From positions 1-46,182 of the forward strand of contig JANXVY010000011.1 in assembly GCA_025351425.1 (NCBI GenBank): 46,182 bases of DNA. The letters run 5' to 3'. Under the pieces are notes generated by a model. That model did not search any database. It was not told the origin of the DNA and worked only from the letters and a program-made list of their open reading frames with translations. A program made the position numbers and the translations under genes. Origin of the DNA: Hyphomicrobium sp. (lineage in GTDB: Bacteria > Pseudomonadota > Alphaproteobacteria > Rhizobiales > Hyphomicrobiaceae). Positions 36,208 through 44,428 of the stretch are shown here, piece after piece (the stretch's first letter is position 1; each line of letters starts with the position of its first letter).

Positions 36208-38640
36208 ATGACTCGATTGGGCTGGTCCGCTGGCAGCATGGGGCGACGCCGTGCATTCGCCGGGATCGTGCGGGCGATCGCGCTGGCCGCAGCCCTCCTC
36301 GTAACCGTTGCACCCTCCAGCGCAAGGCAGCCGGCCACTAAGTCCGCAGCTCCCGTTGCACCCACCCTTGCAGCGCCACCCGCACCAGCTGCTCCTGAAA
36401 CCCCACCCGCAGCCGAACCCGCCGCAACCCCCGCCGCACCCCCTCTCGCAACCCTTCCCGCCGCCGCCGCCACCGATCCAGCCCCGCCCGCACTCTTGTT
36501 TGCCGCCCCTGCGATCACAGCTCCCTTGCCCCCGCAAGACCCGCGCCTGGCCCAGACCTTCACCATTTTCGAGACCCACTGCGCCCAATGCCACCAGGTC
36601 GGCAAGCTCAGCGGAGCCGCTCCCTCCGGACGGCTCGCCAACATCCTCGATCTGGAAGACCTCTCCCGCGCCCCCCAATTCATCCGTCGTGGAGAACCCG
36701 ACGCCTCCCGCCTTTATCATGTCCTTCTCGATCGCCACCGGCCGCTGGAACTCGGCGCCGACCTCAAGTGGCCAGACCCCGACGATATTCAACGGGTCCG
36801 CACCTGGATCGAGGAACTGACGCCCGATACCCGCACCTGCGACGCCCGCCCCAAGATCACGCCCCAGTCTATCGCCCGCGCCATCGACGCCTACGTTCAG
36901 AGCGTGGGCGAAGCAGCCGCTGCGGATCTGCGGTTCGTTTCGCTTGCGCCGTTCGCAAACCGGTGCGCGCCGGCCCAAGAACTGGAAGCTTATCGGCAGG
37001 GCGTCTCCAAGCTGCTCAACAGCCTTTCGTGGGGCGCACAACCCATCGCACCCGCCGCCATCGACGATGCCAAGGCCGTGCTGGCGTTCAAGTTGTCCGA
37101 TATCGGCTGGGTCGACGAGCACTGGGATGCGCTCACGCGCGCGGAACCCAAATCCTTCGCGCTCGACCTTTCGGGGCTCATCACCGCGCCATCCGTCAAC
37201 ACCCGCCCCATCCGCGCCGACTGGCTTGCCGCCACCGCCGCGCAAGGTCCCTTCTACGCCGAGTTGCTCGGCCTGCCGCCCACGCTCGACGAAATGAGCC
37301 GCCTGCTCGGCATCACGCGCGAGGCCGATCTTGCAACCGGCAAGGCGATGCGCGCCGGCATCCGGTCAAGCCTCATCGCGCGCGGCCCCCGCGTGATCGA
37401 ACGCCATCAGGCGGATGCGCGCCGGTTGTGGCTCGCCTACGACTTTGCCGATGGGGCGGGCGATCACGACATTTTTGATCGGCCCCTCGGCGGCGTCAAA
37501 GGCACGCTCGAAAAAACCCAATTCCGCGCCGACGGCCAGCGCCTCGTCTTCGGCCTGCCCAATGGCTTCTTCGGCTTCGGCCTGTTCGAGCCTGACGGGC
37601 ACCGCGTCGATCAACTGCCGGCGCGGCTCGAAGGCGATCCTGCGCGTTTGCCGGGGCCGACGGTTGCGGGGCTGTCGTGCCTCTCGTGCCATACGGCCGG
37701 GCTGAAGACCTTCGTCGACCAGGTGCGCGCGCATGTGGCGAGCGATAAGTTCACCGGATCGCGGGAAGCCAAGGACCAGGCCTTGGCGCTCTATCAGCCT
37801 GGCAACGAATGGGCGCGCGTGCTCGATGAGGACAGCTACCGCTTCCGGCGCTCGCTCATTCAAGCCGGCGTCGATCCCGATCTTTCCCTCCACGGTTTCG
37901 AACCCACCACGGCGCTCGCCCACCTCTACCGCGAAGGCGTCGACCTTGCGGGCGCCGCCGCCGAATCTGGCCTCACCGTCGAAACACTCGACAAGAAACT
38001 CGTCGAGGCGACCGTGGCCGACCGCTCGCTCATCCCCCGCCTGCGGCAAGGGCTGTTGTCGCGCCGGGAAGCCAACACCGTGCTCGCGGCGCTCAACGGC
38101 AAGCCGCCCCCCGAGCCCGCACCTCCTGCCCCGCCAGGAGGCCCCGTGAAACTCGCCTTGTGGACCGATCAGGCCGTCTACAAACCGGGCGAGTTGATGA
38201 CCGTCTACGCCCAGCCCTCCGCGCCGTGCCATCTGACGCTCATCAGCCTGAACGCCTCGGGCAAGGCGACCGTGCTGTTCCCGAGCGAATTCGACCCCGA
38301 TAATCTGGTGCGACCCGAGACCGCGCTCGCCGTTCCTGACGAAAAGGCCCATTACCAGTTCCGCCTCAAGGAGACCGGACGGGAGACGATCATCGGGCAA
38401 TGCCAGACCGTCGCCAAGCTGCCGGCCGGCATCGAGCCCGACTATGAGCGCCAGCGCTTCACCGTGCTTGGCAACTACGAGAACTTCCTCAAGGCGTCCT
38501 TCGCGCTGACGCCCGCAAGGCCCGCTCCCGCAGCCACCCCAGTTGCATCCGCGCCCAAATCCAGCCCCGCTAAAGACCCCAGGTCCGCAAGCCTGCCCGA
38601 GCAGGTCGCCCGCGGTGCGGTCAGCATCGTCATCAAGTAA
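36208..38640 (+). CDS. Exported di-heme c-type cytochrome with DUF4384 domain
   Basis: The product has 810 residues: a signal sequence (to about residue 40), a Pro/Ala-rich stalk (about 41-110), a cytochrome c part with heme motif CAQCH at 125-129, a long middle domain with a second heme motif CLSCH at 491-495, and a C-terminal DUF4384-like domain (about 645-735: LWTDQAVYKPGELMTVYAQP and CHLTLISLNASGKATVLFPS). The hemes should be attached in the periplasm. The middle region resembles planctomycete-type cytochrome modules, though only the motifs are certain. DUF4384 is usually found in secreted or surface proteins, including with caspase-like or kinase partners. AGGAG precedes the ATG. It stands alone; no electron-transfer partner gene is adjacent. 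Confidence 0.75.
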   Translation: MTRLGWSAGSMGRRRAFAGIVRAIALAAALLVTVAPSSARQPATKSAAPVAPTLAAPPAPAAPETPPAAEPAATPAAPPLATLPAAAATDPAPPALLFAAPAITAPLPPQDPRLAQTFTIFETHCAQCHQVGKLSGAAPSGRLANILDLEDLSRAPQFIRRGEPDASRLYHVLLDRHRPLELGADLKWPDPDDIQRVRTWIEELTPDTRTCDARPKITPQSIARAIDAYVQSVGEAAAADLRFVSLAPFANRCAPAQELEAYRQGVSKLLNSLSWGAQPIAPAAIDDAKAVLAFKLSDIGWVDEHWDALTRAEPKSFALDLSGLITAPSVNTRPIRADWLAATAAQGPFYAELLGLPPTLDEMSRLLGITREADLATGKAMRAGIRSSLIARGPRVIERHQADARRLWLAYDFADGAGDHDIFDRPLGGVKGTLEKTQFRADGQRLVFGLPNGFFGFGLFEPDGHRVDQLPARLEGDPARLPGPTVAGLSCLSCHTAGLKTFVDQVRAHVASDKFTGSREAKDQALALYQPGNEWARVLDEDSYRFRRSLIQAGVDPDLSLHGFEPTTALAHLYREGVDLAGAAAESGLTVETLDKKLVEATVADRSLIPRLRQGLLSRREANTVLAALNGKPPPEPAPPAPPGGPVKLALWTDQAVYKPGELMTVYAQPSAPCHLTLISLNASGKATVLFPSEFDPDNLVRPETALAVPDEKAHYQFRLKETGRETIIGQCQTVAKLPAGIEPDYERQRFTVLGNYENFLKASFALTPARPAPAATPVASAPKSSPAKDPRSASLPEQVARGAVSIVIK

Positions 38641-38923
38641 AACCGTTTACCTTGCGTCCCCCGGGCAAGTCTTTCATGGTTAGCAGCGCGGGGATATATT
38701 GAGGCGGCCTAAGTCTTCGTTTCAATCCCCGGTGGAACTGCGCTGAAATGCGCATCTTTTCCCCACCTTTTCCCGCCTGCTCCATCACCTTTTCGCGCCG
38801 TCCCCCGCTGTCCCGTCACTTTGCCCGAACCTTTTCTGCAACCTGCTCCAACCTCGCAACCAGAAATGGAAATCCGCTCTGCTCCCCCGCTTGAGAGGAG
38901 GGCTGGGGCTGGGGCTGATGCCA

Positions 38924-38956
38924 AGTGAAGGCGAGGGGATTTATCCCCTCGACCCC
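38924..38956 (+). repeat. 33-base palindromic repeat, copy 1
   Basis: Consists of AGTGAAGG, then the stem CGAGGGG (38932-38938), loop ATTTAT, stem CCCCTCG (38945-38951), and ACCCC. A second copy with the same flanks and an 8-bp stem is at 43195-43227. The unit is probably one of the short dispersed palindromes common in Alphaproteobacteria and could act as a terminator or RNA-stabilising structure. Confidence 0.65.
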
Positions 38957-39031
38957 TGACTTGAGAATGTCGCGCTGCGCGGTTCATTCCTTAGCTCTCA
39001 AAGACTTTAAGGCGCCGCCGACAAGAAGCGC

Positions 39032-39186
39032 TTAGAGCATTTTCCGACGAAGTGGATACCGGTTCGTCGTCGACGGCGAAGCCTCGCTCCTTGAAGACGG
39101 CGAAGCCTCGCTCCATGAAGACGAAAATGCGACAAAATCAAGAACCTAGAGCAAAATTCCGATTCCGTAGGATCAGAATTTGCTCG
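39032..39186 (+). repeat. REP-like dispersed element with internal 24-base duplication
   Basis: Begins TTAGAGCATTTTCCGACGAA and ends CAGAATTTGCTC. Three nested pairings are visible: GCATTTTC (39037-39044) with GAAAATGC (39123-39130); CGACGAA with TTCGTCG within 39045-39070; and GAGCAAAATTC (39149-39159) with GAATTTGCTC at the end. The layout recalls the GAGCAT...GCTC intergenic repeats of Rhizobiales. Inside, a 24-base unit beginning GACGGCGAAGCC is repeated in tandem (39072-39095 and 39096-39119), differing at one position, so the arm has been extended. Confidence 0.7.
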
Positions 39187-39332
39187 AGCTGGTGGCACTC
39201 AAGCCGCCCTACGCTGAGGGTTACGGCTTGAGACCAGCATTTGGCCCGAAATTACCGGGGCAGGTCGGTCCGTCTTTGCTTTGTTGGGCCAAAGACGCGC
39301 ACCCGATCAGCGCGGAAGAGGCGACATAGCTT

Positions 39333-39728
39333 TCATTTTGCAGCGTCCCGGCGCTGCCAAATCTCAAGAGCACCAAGGAGCGCGACAGCAAAACCCGCTG
39401 CGAGGTGCCAAACGCGCAGTGAACCACTGCCACTATAGCCAAAGACGATCGAAGACATCGCGGCCCAGACCCCACAAGCAAGTTGACCGACTTGAGGCCA
39501 CCGGCGGAATTGCACAAGATCCAGTTCAGCGAGCAACACAACTGCTGATCCAGTCAGGGTCGCATTTGCTACGAGCGGTACATTACGGGTGTCGTCGACC
39601 ACCCAGGGGGCACAAATGATTATGAGACCCAGTCCTGTGAGGCCCAGTCCTATGATGCCCAGTCCTATGCCGAGCCAATCCTCCCAAGAGCGATGGATAC
39701 GAAGGTCGTTTCGCTCTGCCATGACCAT
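39333..39728 (-). CDS. SPW-repeat-type membrane protein
   Basis: A 131-residue protein with four hydrophobic helices. It follows the SPW pattern: SWEDWLGIGLGIIGLGLTGL, then IICAPWVV, a helix with ATLTGSAVVLLAELD, and a second half with QVGQLACGVWAAMSSIVFGY and AAGFAVALLGALEIWQ. The Ser-Pro-Trp box is altered here (APW in the first half, SSI in the second). The family's role is unknown. The start is 39728; a Met two codons in is also possible. The first helix is encoded by an imperfect 15-base tandem repeat. It stands alone. Confidence 0.65.
   Translation of the reverse strand: MVMAERNDLRIHRSWEDWLGIGLGIIGLGLTGLGLIIICAPWVVDDTRNVPLVANATLTGSAVVLLAELDLVQFRRWPQVGQLACGVWAAMSSIVFGYSGSGSLRVWHLAAGFAVALLGALEIWQRRDAAK
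39629..39673 (-). repeat. 15-base tandem repeat inside the SPW-type gene
   Basis: Three units of the form CCCAGTCCTRTGAKG on the plus strand, head to tail, with one or two differences. They encode the repeated Gly-Leu-Gly pattern of the first helix. Slippage would change the helix length by whole units of five residues without a frameshift. Confidence 0.6.
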
Positions 39729-39953
39729 AACTTATGCTGTCGATGGGATTAGGCTCAAAAAAACACCAGCCATTGTAAAACCAATTCAACCCCTGAAGCT
39801 GTTTGGACATTGCCCTGCGTCAACCAATGGGCTCCGTGAACCTGATCGAAGACAGTTCGCTTGGCTGCTGATGCCCCTACTCACCAGTCACCCATCGTTC
39901 TTATTGTAGGGTGCTGTCACTGAGTAGCGGACCTGCCAACACGCCGCCGCCGC

Positions 39954-41474
39954 CTACGTCTTCGCGGCCTTCGCCGGCCTCTTCGCCCACCACGCATCCG
40001 CCACCGTGAACCGCCCCGCCGCGTCCTCGATGGCCTGCCCCGCCCGCAGCAGCGTTGCCTCGTCGAACGGCTTGCCGATCAACTGCAGCCCCAGCGGCGT
40101 ACCCTGGCTCGATAATCCCGCCGGCACCGACATACCGGGCAGGCCGGCCATGTTCACCGTCACCGTGAAGATGTCCTCCAGATACATCGCCAACGGATCG
40201 CCGGTCTTTTCGCCGAGCGCGAACGCTGGGCTCGGTGTCGTCGGCGTCAGCACCACGTCGACCTTGTCCCACGCGGTGTCGAAGTCGCGCTTGATCAACG
40301 TGCGCACCTTCTGCGCCTTCAGGTAATAGGCGTCGTAGTAGCCCGCCGACAGCACGTAGGTGCCGATCAGGATGCGCTTGCGCACTTCCTTGCCAAAGCC
40401 CGCCGCGCGCGTGTTCTCGTACGTCTCGACGAGGTCCTTGCCCGGCACGCGCAGGCCGTAGCGTACGCCGTCATAGCGCGCGAGGTTGGACGATGCCTCT
40501 GCCGGGGCGACGATGTAATAAGCCGGCAGCGCGTACTTCGTATGCGGCAGCGAGATTTCGTGGATGGTCGCGCCGGCCGCCTTCAGCCACGCGATGCCCT
40601 GCTCCCACAGTTTTTCGATTTCGGGCGACATGCCTACGACGCGATATTCCTTCGGCACGCCCACGCGCAGGCCCTTCACGCCCTTGCCCAGCGCCGCCTC
40701 ATAGTCCGGCACCGGCGCGTCGACGCTGGTCGTATCCTTGGCATCGTGTCCGGCCATATGGCGCAGCATAATAGCCGCATCGCGCACCGTCTTGGTGATC
40801 GGCCCCGCCTGATCCAACGACGATGCGAACGCCACGATGCCCCAGCGCGAGCAGCGGCCATACGTCGGCTTGATGCCAACCGTCCCCGTCAACGCCGCCG
40901 GCTGCCGTATCGAACCGCCCGTATCGGTCGCGGTCGCAGCCAGGCACAAGGACCCCGACACCGCTGCCGACGATCCCCCCGATGACCCGCCCGGCACCAG
41001 CTTGTCCGCCGCGAGCTTCCCGTCCTTGCCCTTGCGCCGCCATGGGTTTACGACCGTACCGAACGCGCTGGTCTCGTTCGACGACCCCATCGCGAATTCG
41101 TCGTTGTTGAGCTTACCCAGCATCACCGCGCCCGCGTGCCACAGGTTTGCGCCCACCGTAGACTCGTAGGCCGGCTTGAAATCGCCGAGGATCTTCGAGC
41201 ACGCCGTCGTGCGGATGCCCTTGGTGCAGAACAGATCCTTGTTGCCCAGCGGCAACCCCTCCAAGGGCCGCGCCTTGCCGCTCGCGATGTTGGCGTCGCT
41301 CGCCTTGGCCTGCGCCAGCGCATGCTCCCCCGTCACCAGCACATACGCATTCAGCGCCGCATTGCCGGCATCAATGGCTGAGAGATGCGCCTTGGTCAGC
41401 TCGGTCGCGGTGAAGGTTTTCTTCTGCAACCCGTCGCGGGCTTCCGAGAGCGTCAGTTTGGTCAGGTCGGTCAC
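39954..41474 (-). CDS. gatA: Glutamyl-tRNA(Gln)/Asp-tRNA(Asn) amidotransferase subunit A
   Basis: A 506-residue amidase-signature protein that releases ammonia from glutamine for GatB, so that misacylated Glu-tRNA(Gln) or Asp-tRNA(Asn) is corrected. The Ser-cisSer-Lys set is visible: Lys79 in LGNKDLF, Ser164 in [12 protein letters not shown] and Ser188 in [12 protein letters not shown] start at GTG 41474 ([12 protein letters not shown]), with GGAAG just upstream and a family-like N-terminus; a TTG six codons earlier lacks a ribosome site. gatC lies upstream in the same direction; gatB is not in the window, although it often follows. Confidence 0.95.
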   Translation of the reverse strand: MTDLTKLTLSEARDGLQKKTFTATELTKAHLSAIDAGNAALNAYVLVTGEHALAQAKASDANIASGKARPLEGLPLGNKDLFCTKGIRTTACSKILGDFKPAYESTVGANLWHAGAVMLGKLNNDEFAMGSSNETSAFGTVVNPWRRKGKDGKLAADKLVPGGSSGGSSAAVSGSLCLAATATDTGGSIRQPAALTGTVGIKPTYGRCSRWGIVAFASSLDQAGPITKTVRDAAIMLRHMAGHDAKDTTSVDAPVPDYEAALGKGVKGLRVGVPKEYRVVGMSPEIEKLWEQGIAWLKAAGATIHEISLPHTKYALPAYYIVAPAEASSNLARYDGVRYGLRVPGKDLVETYENTRAAGFGKEVRKRILIGTYVLSAGYYDAYYLKAQKVRTLIKRDFDTAWDKVDVVLTPTTPSPAFALGEKTGDPLAMYLEDIFTVTVNMAGLPGMSVPAGLSSQGTPLGLQLIGKPFDEATLLRAGQAIEDAAGRFTVADAWWAKRPAKAAKT

Positions 41475-41501
41475 GGCGTCTTCCAATGTCAAATCGTGTT
41501 G

Positions 41502-41564
41502 CGCAAAGCTTCGCTTTGCGAGAAGGGCTACCGCCCTTCAAACCCGCCCGGAGGGACACCCTCC
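41502..41564. repeat. Three consecutive hairpins between gatC and gatA
   Basis: Three perfect inverted repeats in 63 bases: CGCAAAGC-TTC-GCTTTGCG (41502-41520), GAAGGGC-TACC-GCCCTTC (41522-41539) and GGAGGG-ACA-CCCTCC (41550-41564). They fill the gap between two genes of one operon. None has a T-run. They look like a composite palindromic repeat and may modulate the gatA/gatC expression ratio. Confidence 0.6.
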
Positions 41565-41584
41565 AAGCCGCCCGTCTTTGTGGA

Positions 41585-41872
41585 CTACTCCACCACCTTC
41601 GGCACGACGAAGAAGTGGTCCTCGGTCAAGGGCGCGTTGGCGACCACCGCGTCCGCGATCTCGCCGTCGTTGACGACGTCCGCCCGCTGCTTCATCTGCT
41701 GCGCGACGACGCGCACCATGGGCTCCACGCCCGAGGTATCGACCTCGTCGAGTTGGCGCACCCAATCGAGAATGCCCGACAGCTCCTTTTCGAGCCCCTT
41801 GGCTTCCTCGTCGGTCACTTTGATCCGCGCCAGGCGCGCGATGCGCCGGACGGTCGCGGCATCGACCTGCAT
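41585..41872 (-). CDS. gatC: Amidotransferase subunit C
   Basis: A 95-residue GatC, the small subunit that wraps around and steadies GatA-GatB. The start [34 protein letters not shown] and the C-terminal [16 protein letters not shown] are typical. GAGGG lies just before the ATG. It is upstream of gatA, separated by about 110 bases that hold three hairpins, and divergent from ruvX with 78 bases between. Confidence 0.95.
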   Translation of the reverse strand: MQVDAATVRRIARLARIKVTDEEAKGLEKELSGILDWVRQLDEVDTSGVEPMVRVVAQQMKQRADVVNDGEIADAVVANAPLTEDHFFVVPKVVE

Positions 41873-41950
41873 GGTCCCTCGCTTTTGGTGCTAAGAATTC
41901 GATCCGCTCTCTTAACGGCGCACTAGCCTGCGCGCAACAAGGCCCTGTCC

Positions 41951-42460
41951 ATGTCCGGCACATCGCCACCCGCCGCCCCCATCCGTGGCCTCACCACCAC
42001 CGATCTTGACGCCTATACCGCAGCGCTGATCCCCAACGCGCGCCTCATCGGCATCGACGGCGGCACAACCACGTTCGGCCTCGCGCTCTCCGACCTGACC
42101 CGCACCATCGCATCGCCCCTGTTCACCATTGAGCGCACGAAATTCAAGGCCGACGCCCAGCGCCTCATCGACACCATCACCGAACACGCCGTTTGCGGCC
42201 TCGTGCTCGGCCTGCCCACCAACATGGACGGCACCGAGGGCCCCCGCTGCCAGGCGACGCGCGCGCTCGCCCGCAACCTCAACGCCCTGACACCCATCCC
42301 CATCCTGCTGTGGGACGAGCGGCTCACCACAGCCGCCGCCGAGCGCATGCTGATCGCCGCCGACACCACCCGCAAGCGCCGCGGCGAGGTCATCGACAAG
42401 CTCGCCGCCACCCTCATTCTGCAGGGCGCGCTCGACCGTTTACGCAACGCCCGGTTCTAA
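41951..42460 (+). CDS. ruvX: Holliday junction resolvase-like RuvX (YqgF)
   Basis: A 169-residue RNase H-fold protein of the YqgF/RuvX family, implicated in 16S rRNA 5' maturation and possibly Holliday junction resolution. The acidic residues are Asp in IGIDGGTTTFGLALS, Glu in LLWDERLTT and Asp in EVIDKLAATLIL. LVLGLPTNMDGTEGPR is the conserved middle motif. The usual Lys or Arg after GT in the first motif is Thr here. An N-terminal extension of about 30 residues precedes the fold. It is divergent from gatC. Confidence 0.93.
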   Translation: MSGTSPPAAPIRGLTTTDLDAYTAALIPNARLIGIDGGTTTFGLALSDLTRTIASPLFTIERTKFKADAQRLIDTITEHAVCGLVLGLPTNMDGTEGPRCQATRALARNLNALTPIPILLWDERLTTAAAERMLIAADTTRKRRGEVIDKLAATLILQGALDRLRNARF

Positions 42461-42681
42461 CCGCACGCGGACGTGACCGATTGTTCACAAACTTTACCGC
42501 TCGCTGACCAATCCACCACCGGGGTTCGCGCGTTAACGCCCGTATAAGAGGACCCATGGACTCCCGCGGCGTCTTGCGCGGCGTCGTTGCGCAGCCCGAT
42601 AAAGTTGCGCAGCCCCACCAAGCAGCCCACCAAAGCGTGAGCCCTGAGCCCGGTCCGCACTCACCCTTTGGCGAGGCCACA

Positions 42682-43167
42682 ATGCTGATGAACACCGAGA
42701 TCGATCACACGCCGGCCCTTCCCGAACCTCTCTCCTCCGCTGTCCACCTGCTGCACCGGGCCGGACAATGCGCCGATGAGATGTTTTCGTTGAACCTGTC
42801 GGCTGGCGCCATGACGCCCCGCCAGTACGCTATTCTCAAAGCCGTCGAGGCCAGCCGCGAGCCGAGCCAGACCACGCTCGTTGAACTCACCGGCATCGAT
42901 CGCTCGACCGTCGCCGATATCGTGCGCCGTCTCGTCGAACGCGGGCTGCTCCAGCGTCGCCGGACCCGCCAGGATGCCCGCATGTACGCGCTGCGCCTCA
43001 CCCCCAAAGGCCAGACTGCCCTCTTGCGGGCGGCTCCTGCGGCCGCCTCCACGGACGAAAAGCTGCTGGCTTCGCTAGCCCCGTCCGAACGGGAAGCCTT
43101 CCTCGATGCGCTCGCCCGCATCGTCAAGACCATCGGCCCCATCAGCAGCGCCCGCGTCGGGCGGTGA
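42682..43167 (+). CDS. MarR family transcriptional regulator
   Basis: A 161-residue winged-helix repressor-type protein. After an N-terminal dimerisation helix (AVHLLHRAGQCADEMFSLN) comes the MarR DNA-binding part: MTPRQYAILKAVE, TTLVELTGIDRSTVADIVRR and the wing RRRTRQDARMYALRLTPKG. The inducer and target are unknown; no operon partner is next to it. I start at ATG 42682, with GAGG five bases upstream, and not at 42556, since the added 42 residues are unlike the family. A palindromic repeat lies 28 bases after the stop and may end the transcript. Confidence 0.88.
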   Translation: MLMNTEIDHTPALPEPLSSAVHLLHRAGQCADEMFSLNLSAGAMTPRQYAILKAVEASREPSQTTLVELTGIDRSTVADIVRRLVERGLLQRRRTRQDARMYALRLTPKGQTALLRAAPAAASTDEKLLASLAPSEREAFLDALARIVKTIGPISSARVGR

Positions 43168-43194
43168 GCGGACGGGACGTCCTCACGCCAGCGA

Positions 43195-43227
43195 AGTGCA
43201 GGCGAGGGGGCTCACCCCCTCGACCCC
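43195..43227 (+). repeat. 33-base palindromic repeat, copy 2
   Basis: AGTGCAGG, stem CGAGGGGG (43203-43210), loop CTCA, stem CCCCCTCG (43215-43222), ACCCC. Same layout and length as the copy at 38924-38956. Placed just after the marR gene, where it could terminate transcription, although no T-run follows. Confidence 0.65.
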
Positions 43228-43405
43228 GCGCCTTAACGGGCGATTTGCTTCCGTCGGCGTCGCGCCCCTTCGCGCCGGAATTCTTCGCAGTCCCCCCCAT
43301 CCGCAGTGGGCCATCTGCTGTCGTGGCCGCAAGCTCGAATGGTGCGCCGCACACTGACTGCATCGGCCGCTGATTTCGCGCTCAACGTCTGAACGCTCGG
43401 CAGCA

Positions 43406-44428
43406 CTACTCGCTAGCTTTTCGCGGTTCAAAATCGAGTATTGGCCAAGCCGAGGCACCCACTTCCTGCCGCGTAAACACTGGTGACTCGGGGTCCCATT
43501 CGAGGCGCGTTGTGTGGCCGCGCTCGGCAAGAGTTGGGGCGCCGTATATGAAACGCTCTTCGTAGCGCTGGTAGAGCGTTCGAAAAAAGTCCGACAGCAG
43601 AAGGGGACTGCCCTCGGGCGGGAACTGCTTCAGTACTTCGCCGGCCTGTGCGCCCTGCGGTTCTATAAGAGCCATAGTCATGGCTTCGTAACGGCTGATC
43701 TCATCTCGAATGCCACGTCGGCCCGTCATATCTCGCAGGGCCTGATGGAATCTGCGGATACCCTCCACAACAGAGCCGTCTTCTAAGATGGCAATGTCGT
43801 TCGCCTTGAGGCGCTCGTCAGCTTTAGTAGAAACGACCTCTGCCCCCGTTTCTACACTGCCCTCATCCTGGCCGTCAGTAACGTTCACGGTTTCATCCAC
43901 ACCTAGGTCGGGAGCTTTGAGGACATCTTCAATCGTTCTGTTTGCGCGTAGGACGGCAAAATATCCAATAACCATAGCGGGGTAAGTGATGTGCAGATTG
44001 GTGCACTCCCCGATCGTTTCTTCCATCCGATTGGTCAAATTCCGGAATGCTTTGGTCACGCCCTTGCATGAGACAGCCAGAACCGGACCAATCGTGTTGC
44101 GGTTCACGACGACATCAACATTCTTCGTCTTCAGTCCGCCAAGGACCACTTGCTCACCGGATCGCGCGGATGCAGAATCAAAACGGAGAGTATGCCTTAG
44201 CTTGCCTTTCCGTTGCTTGCTCTCAACCACGAACGGCGGGCGCGGGGTTACATCATCCGGCTGGAAGCCGCCCTCGAGCACAAGCCGACTCGCGATGTAC
44301 CAGTGCAGCGGCTTTATATGCCTCGCACTCTGCGTCTTGCCTTCGTGCGTTGCGAACTCCTTGAAAGCGTCCGGGCCACTAACCCACAGCGGTACGTCGG
44401 GCTCACCTTTCCCTTTACGCGGTGCCAT
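43406..44428 (-). CDS. Putative type II restriction endonuclease
   Basis: The product has 340 residues and I do not recognise its exact family. It is called a restriction enzyme because it overlaps a DNA adenine methyltransferase gene and because residues 103-122 look like a PD-(D/E)XK nuclease core: Asp105 in TKNVDVVVN and Lys122 in VLAVSCKG, a form with Ser in place of the usual Asp/Glu, seen in some restriction enzymes. Glu69 in FVVESKQRKG could complete the site. Strong GGAGG precedes the ATG, inside the end of the methyltransferase gene. The DNA is less GC-rich than the core genes, as for transferred restriction systems. Confidence 0.65.
   Translation of the reverse strand: MAPRKGKGEPDVPLWVSGPDAFKEFATHEGKTQSARHIKPLHWYIASRLVLEGGFQPDDVTPRPPFVVESKQRKGKLRHTLRFDSASARSGEQVVLGGLKTKNVDVVVNRNTIGPVLAVSCKGVTKAFRNLTNRMEETIGECTNLHITYPAMVIGYFAVLRANRTIEDVLKAPDLGVDETVNVTDGQDEGSVETGAEVVSTKADERLKANDIAILEDGSVVEGIRRFHQALRDMTGRRGIRDEISRYEAMTMALIEPQGAQAGEVLKQFPPEGSPLLLSDFFRTLYQRYEERFIYGAPTLAERGHTTRLEWDPESPVFTRQEVGASAWPILDFEPRKASE

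Larger units (their letters stand above)
38641..39332. other. Repeat-rich intergenic region
   Basis: 692 bases without a credible gene between the di-heme protein and the SPW-type protein genes. It contains one copy of a 33-base palindromic repeat and one long REP-like element with an internal duplication (both listed separately). The open frames here are Arg/Ser-rich shadows of the repeats. Confidence 0.6.

Noticed and set aside
42532-42547. Second CtrA-like site near marR
   Set aside because: One half reads TTAT instead of TTAA; too weak to claim.
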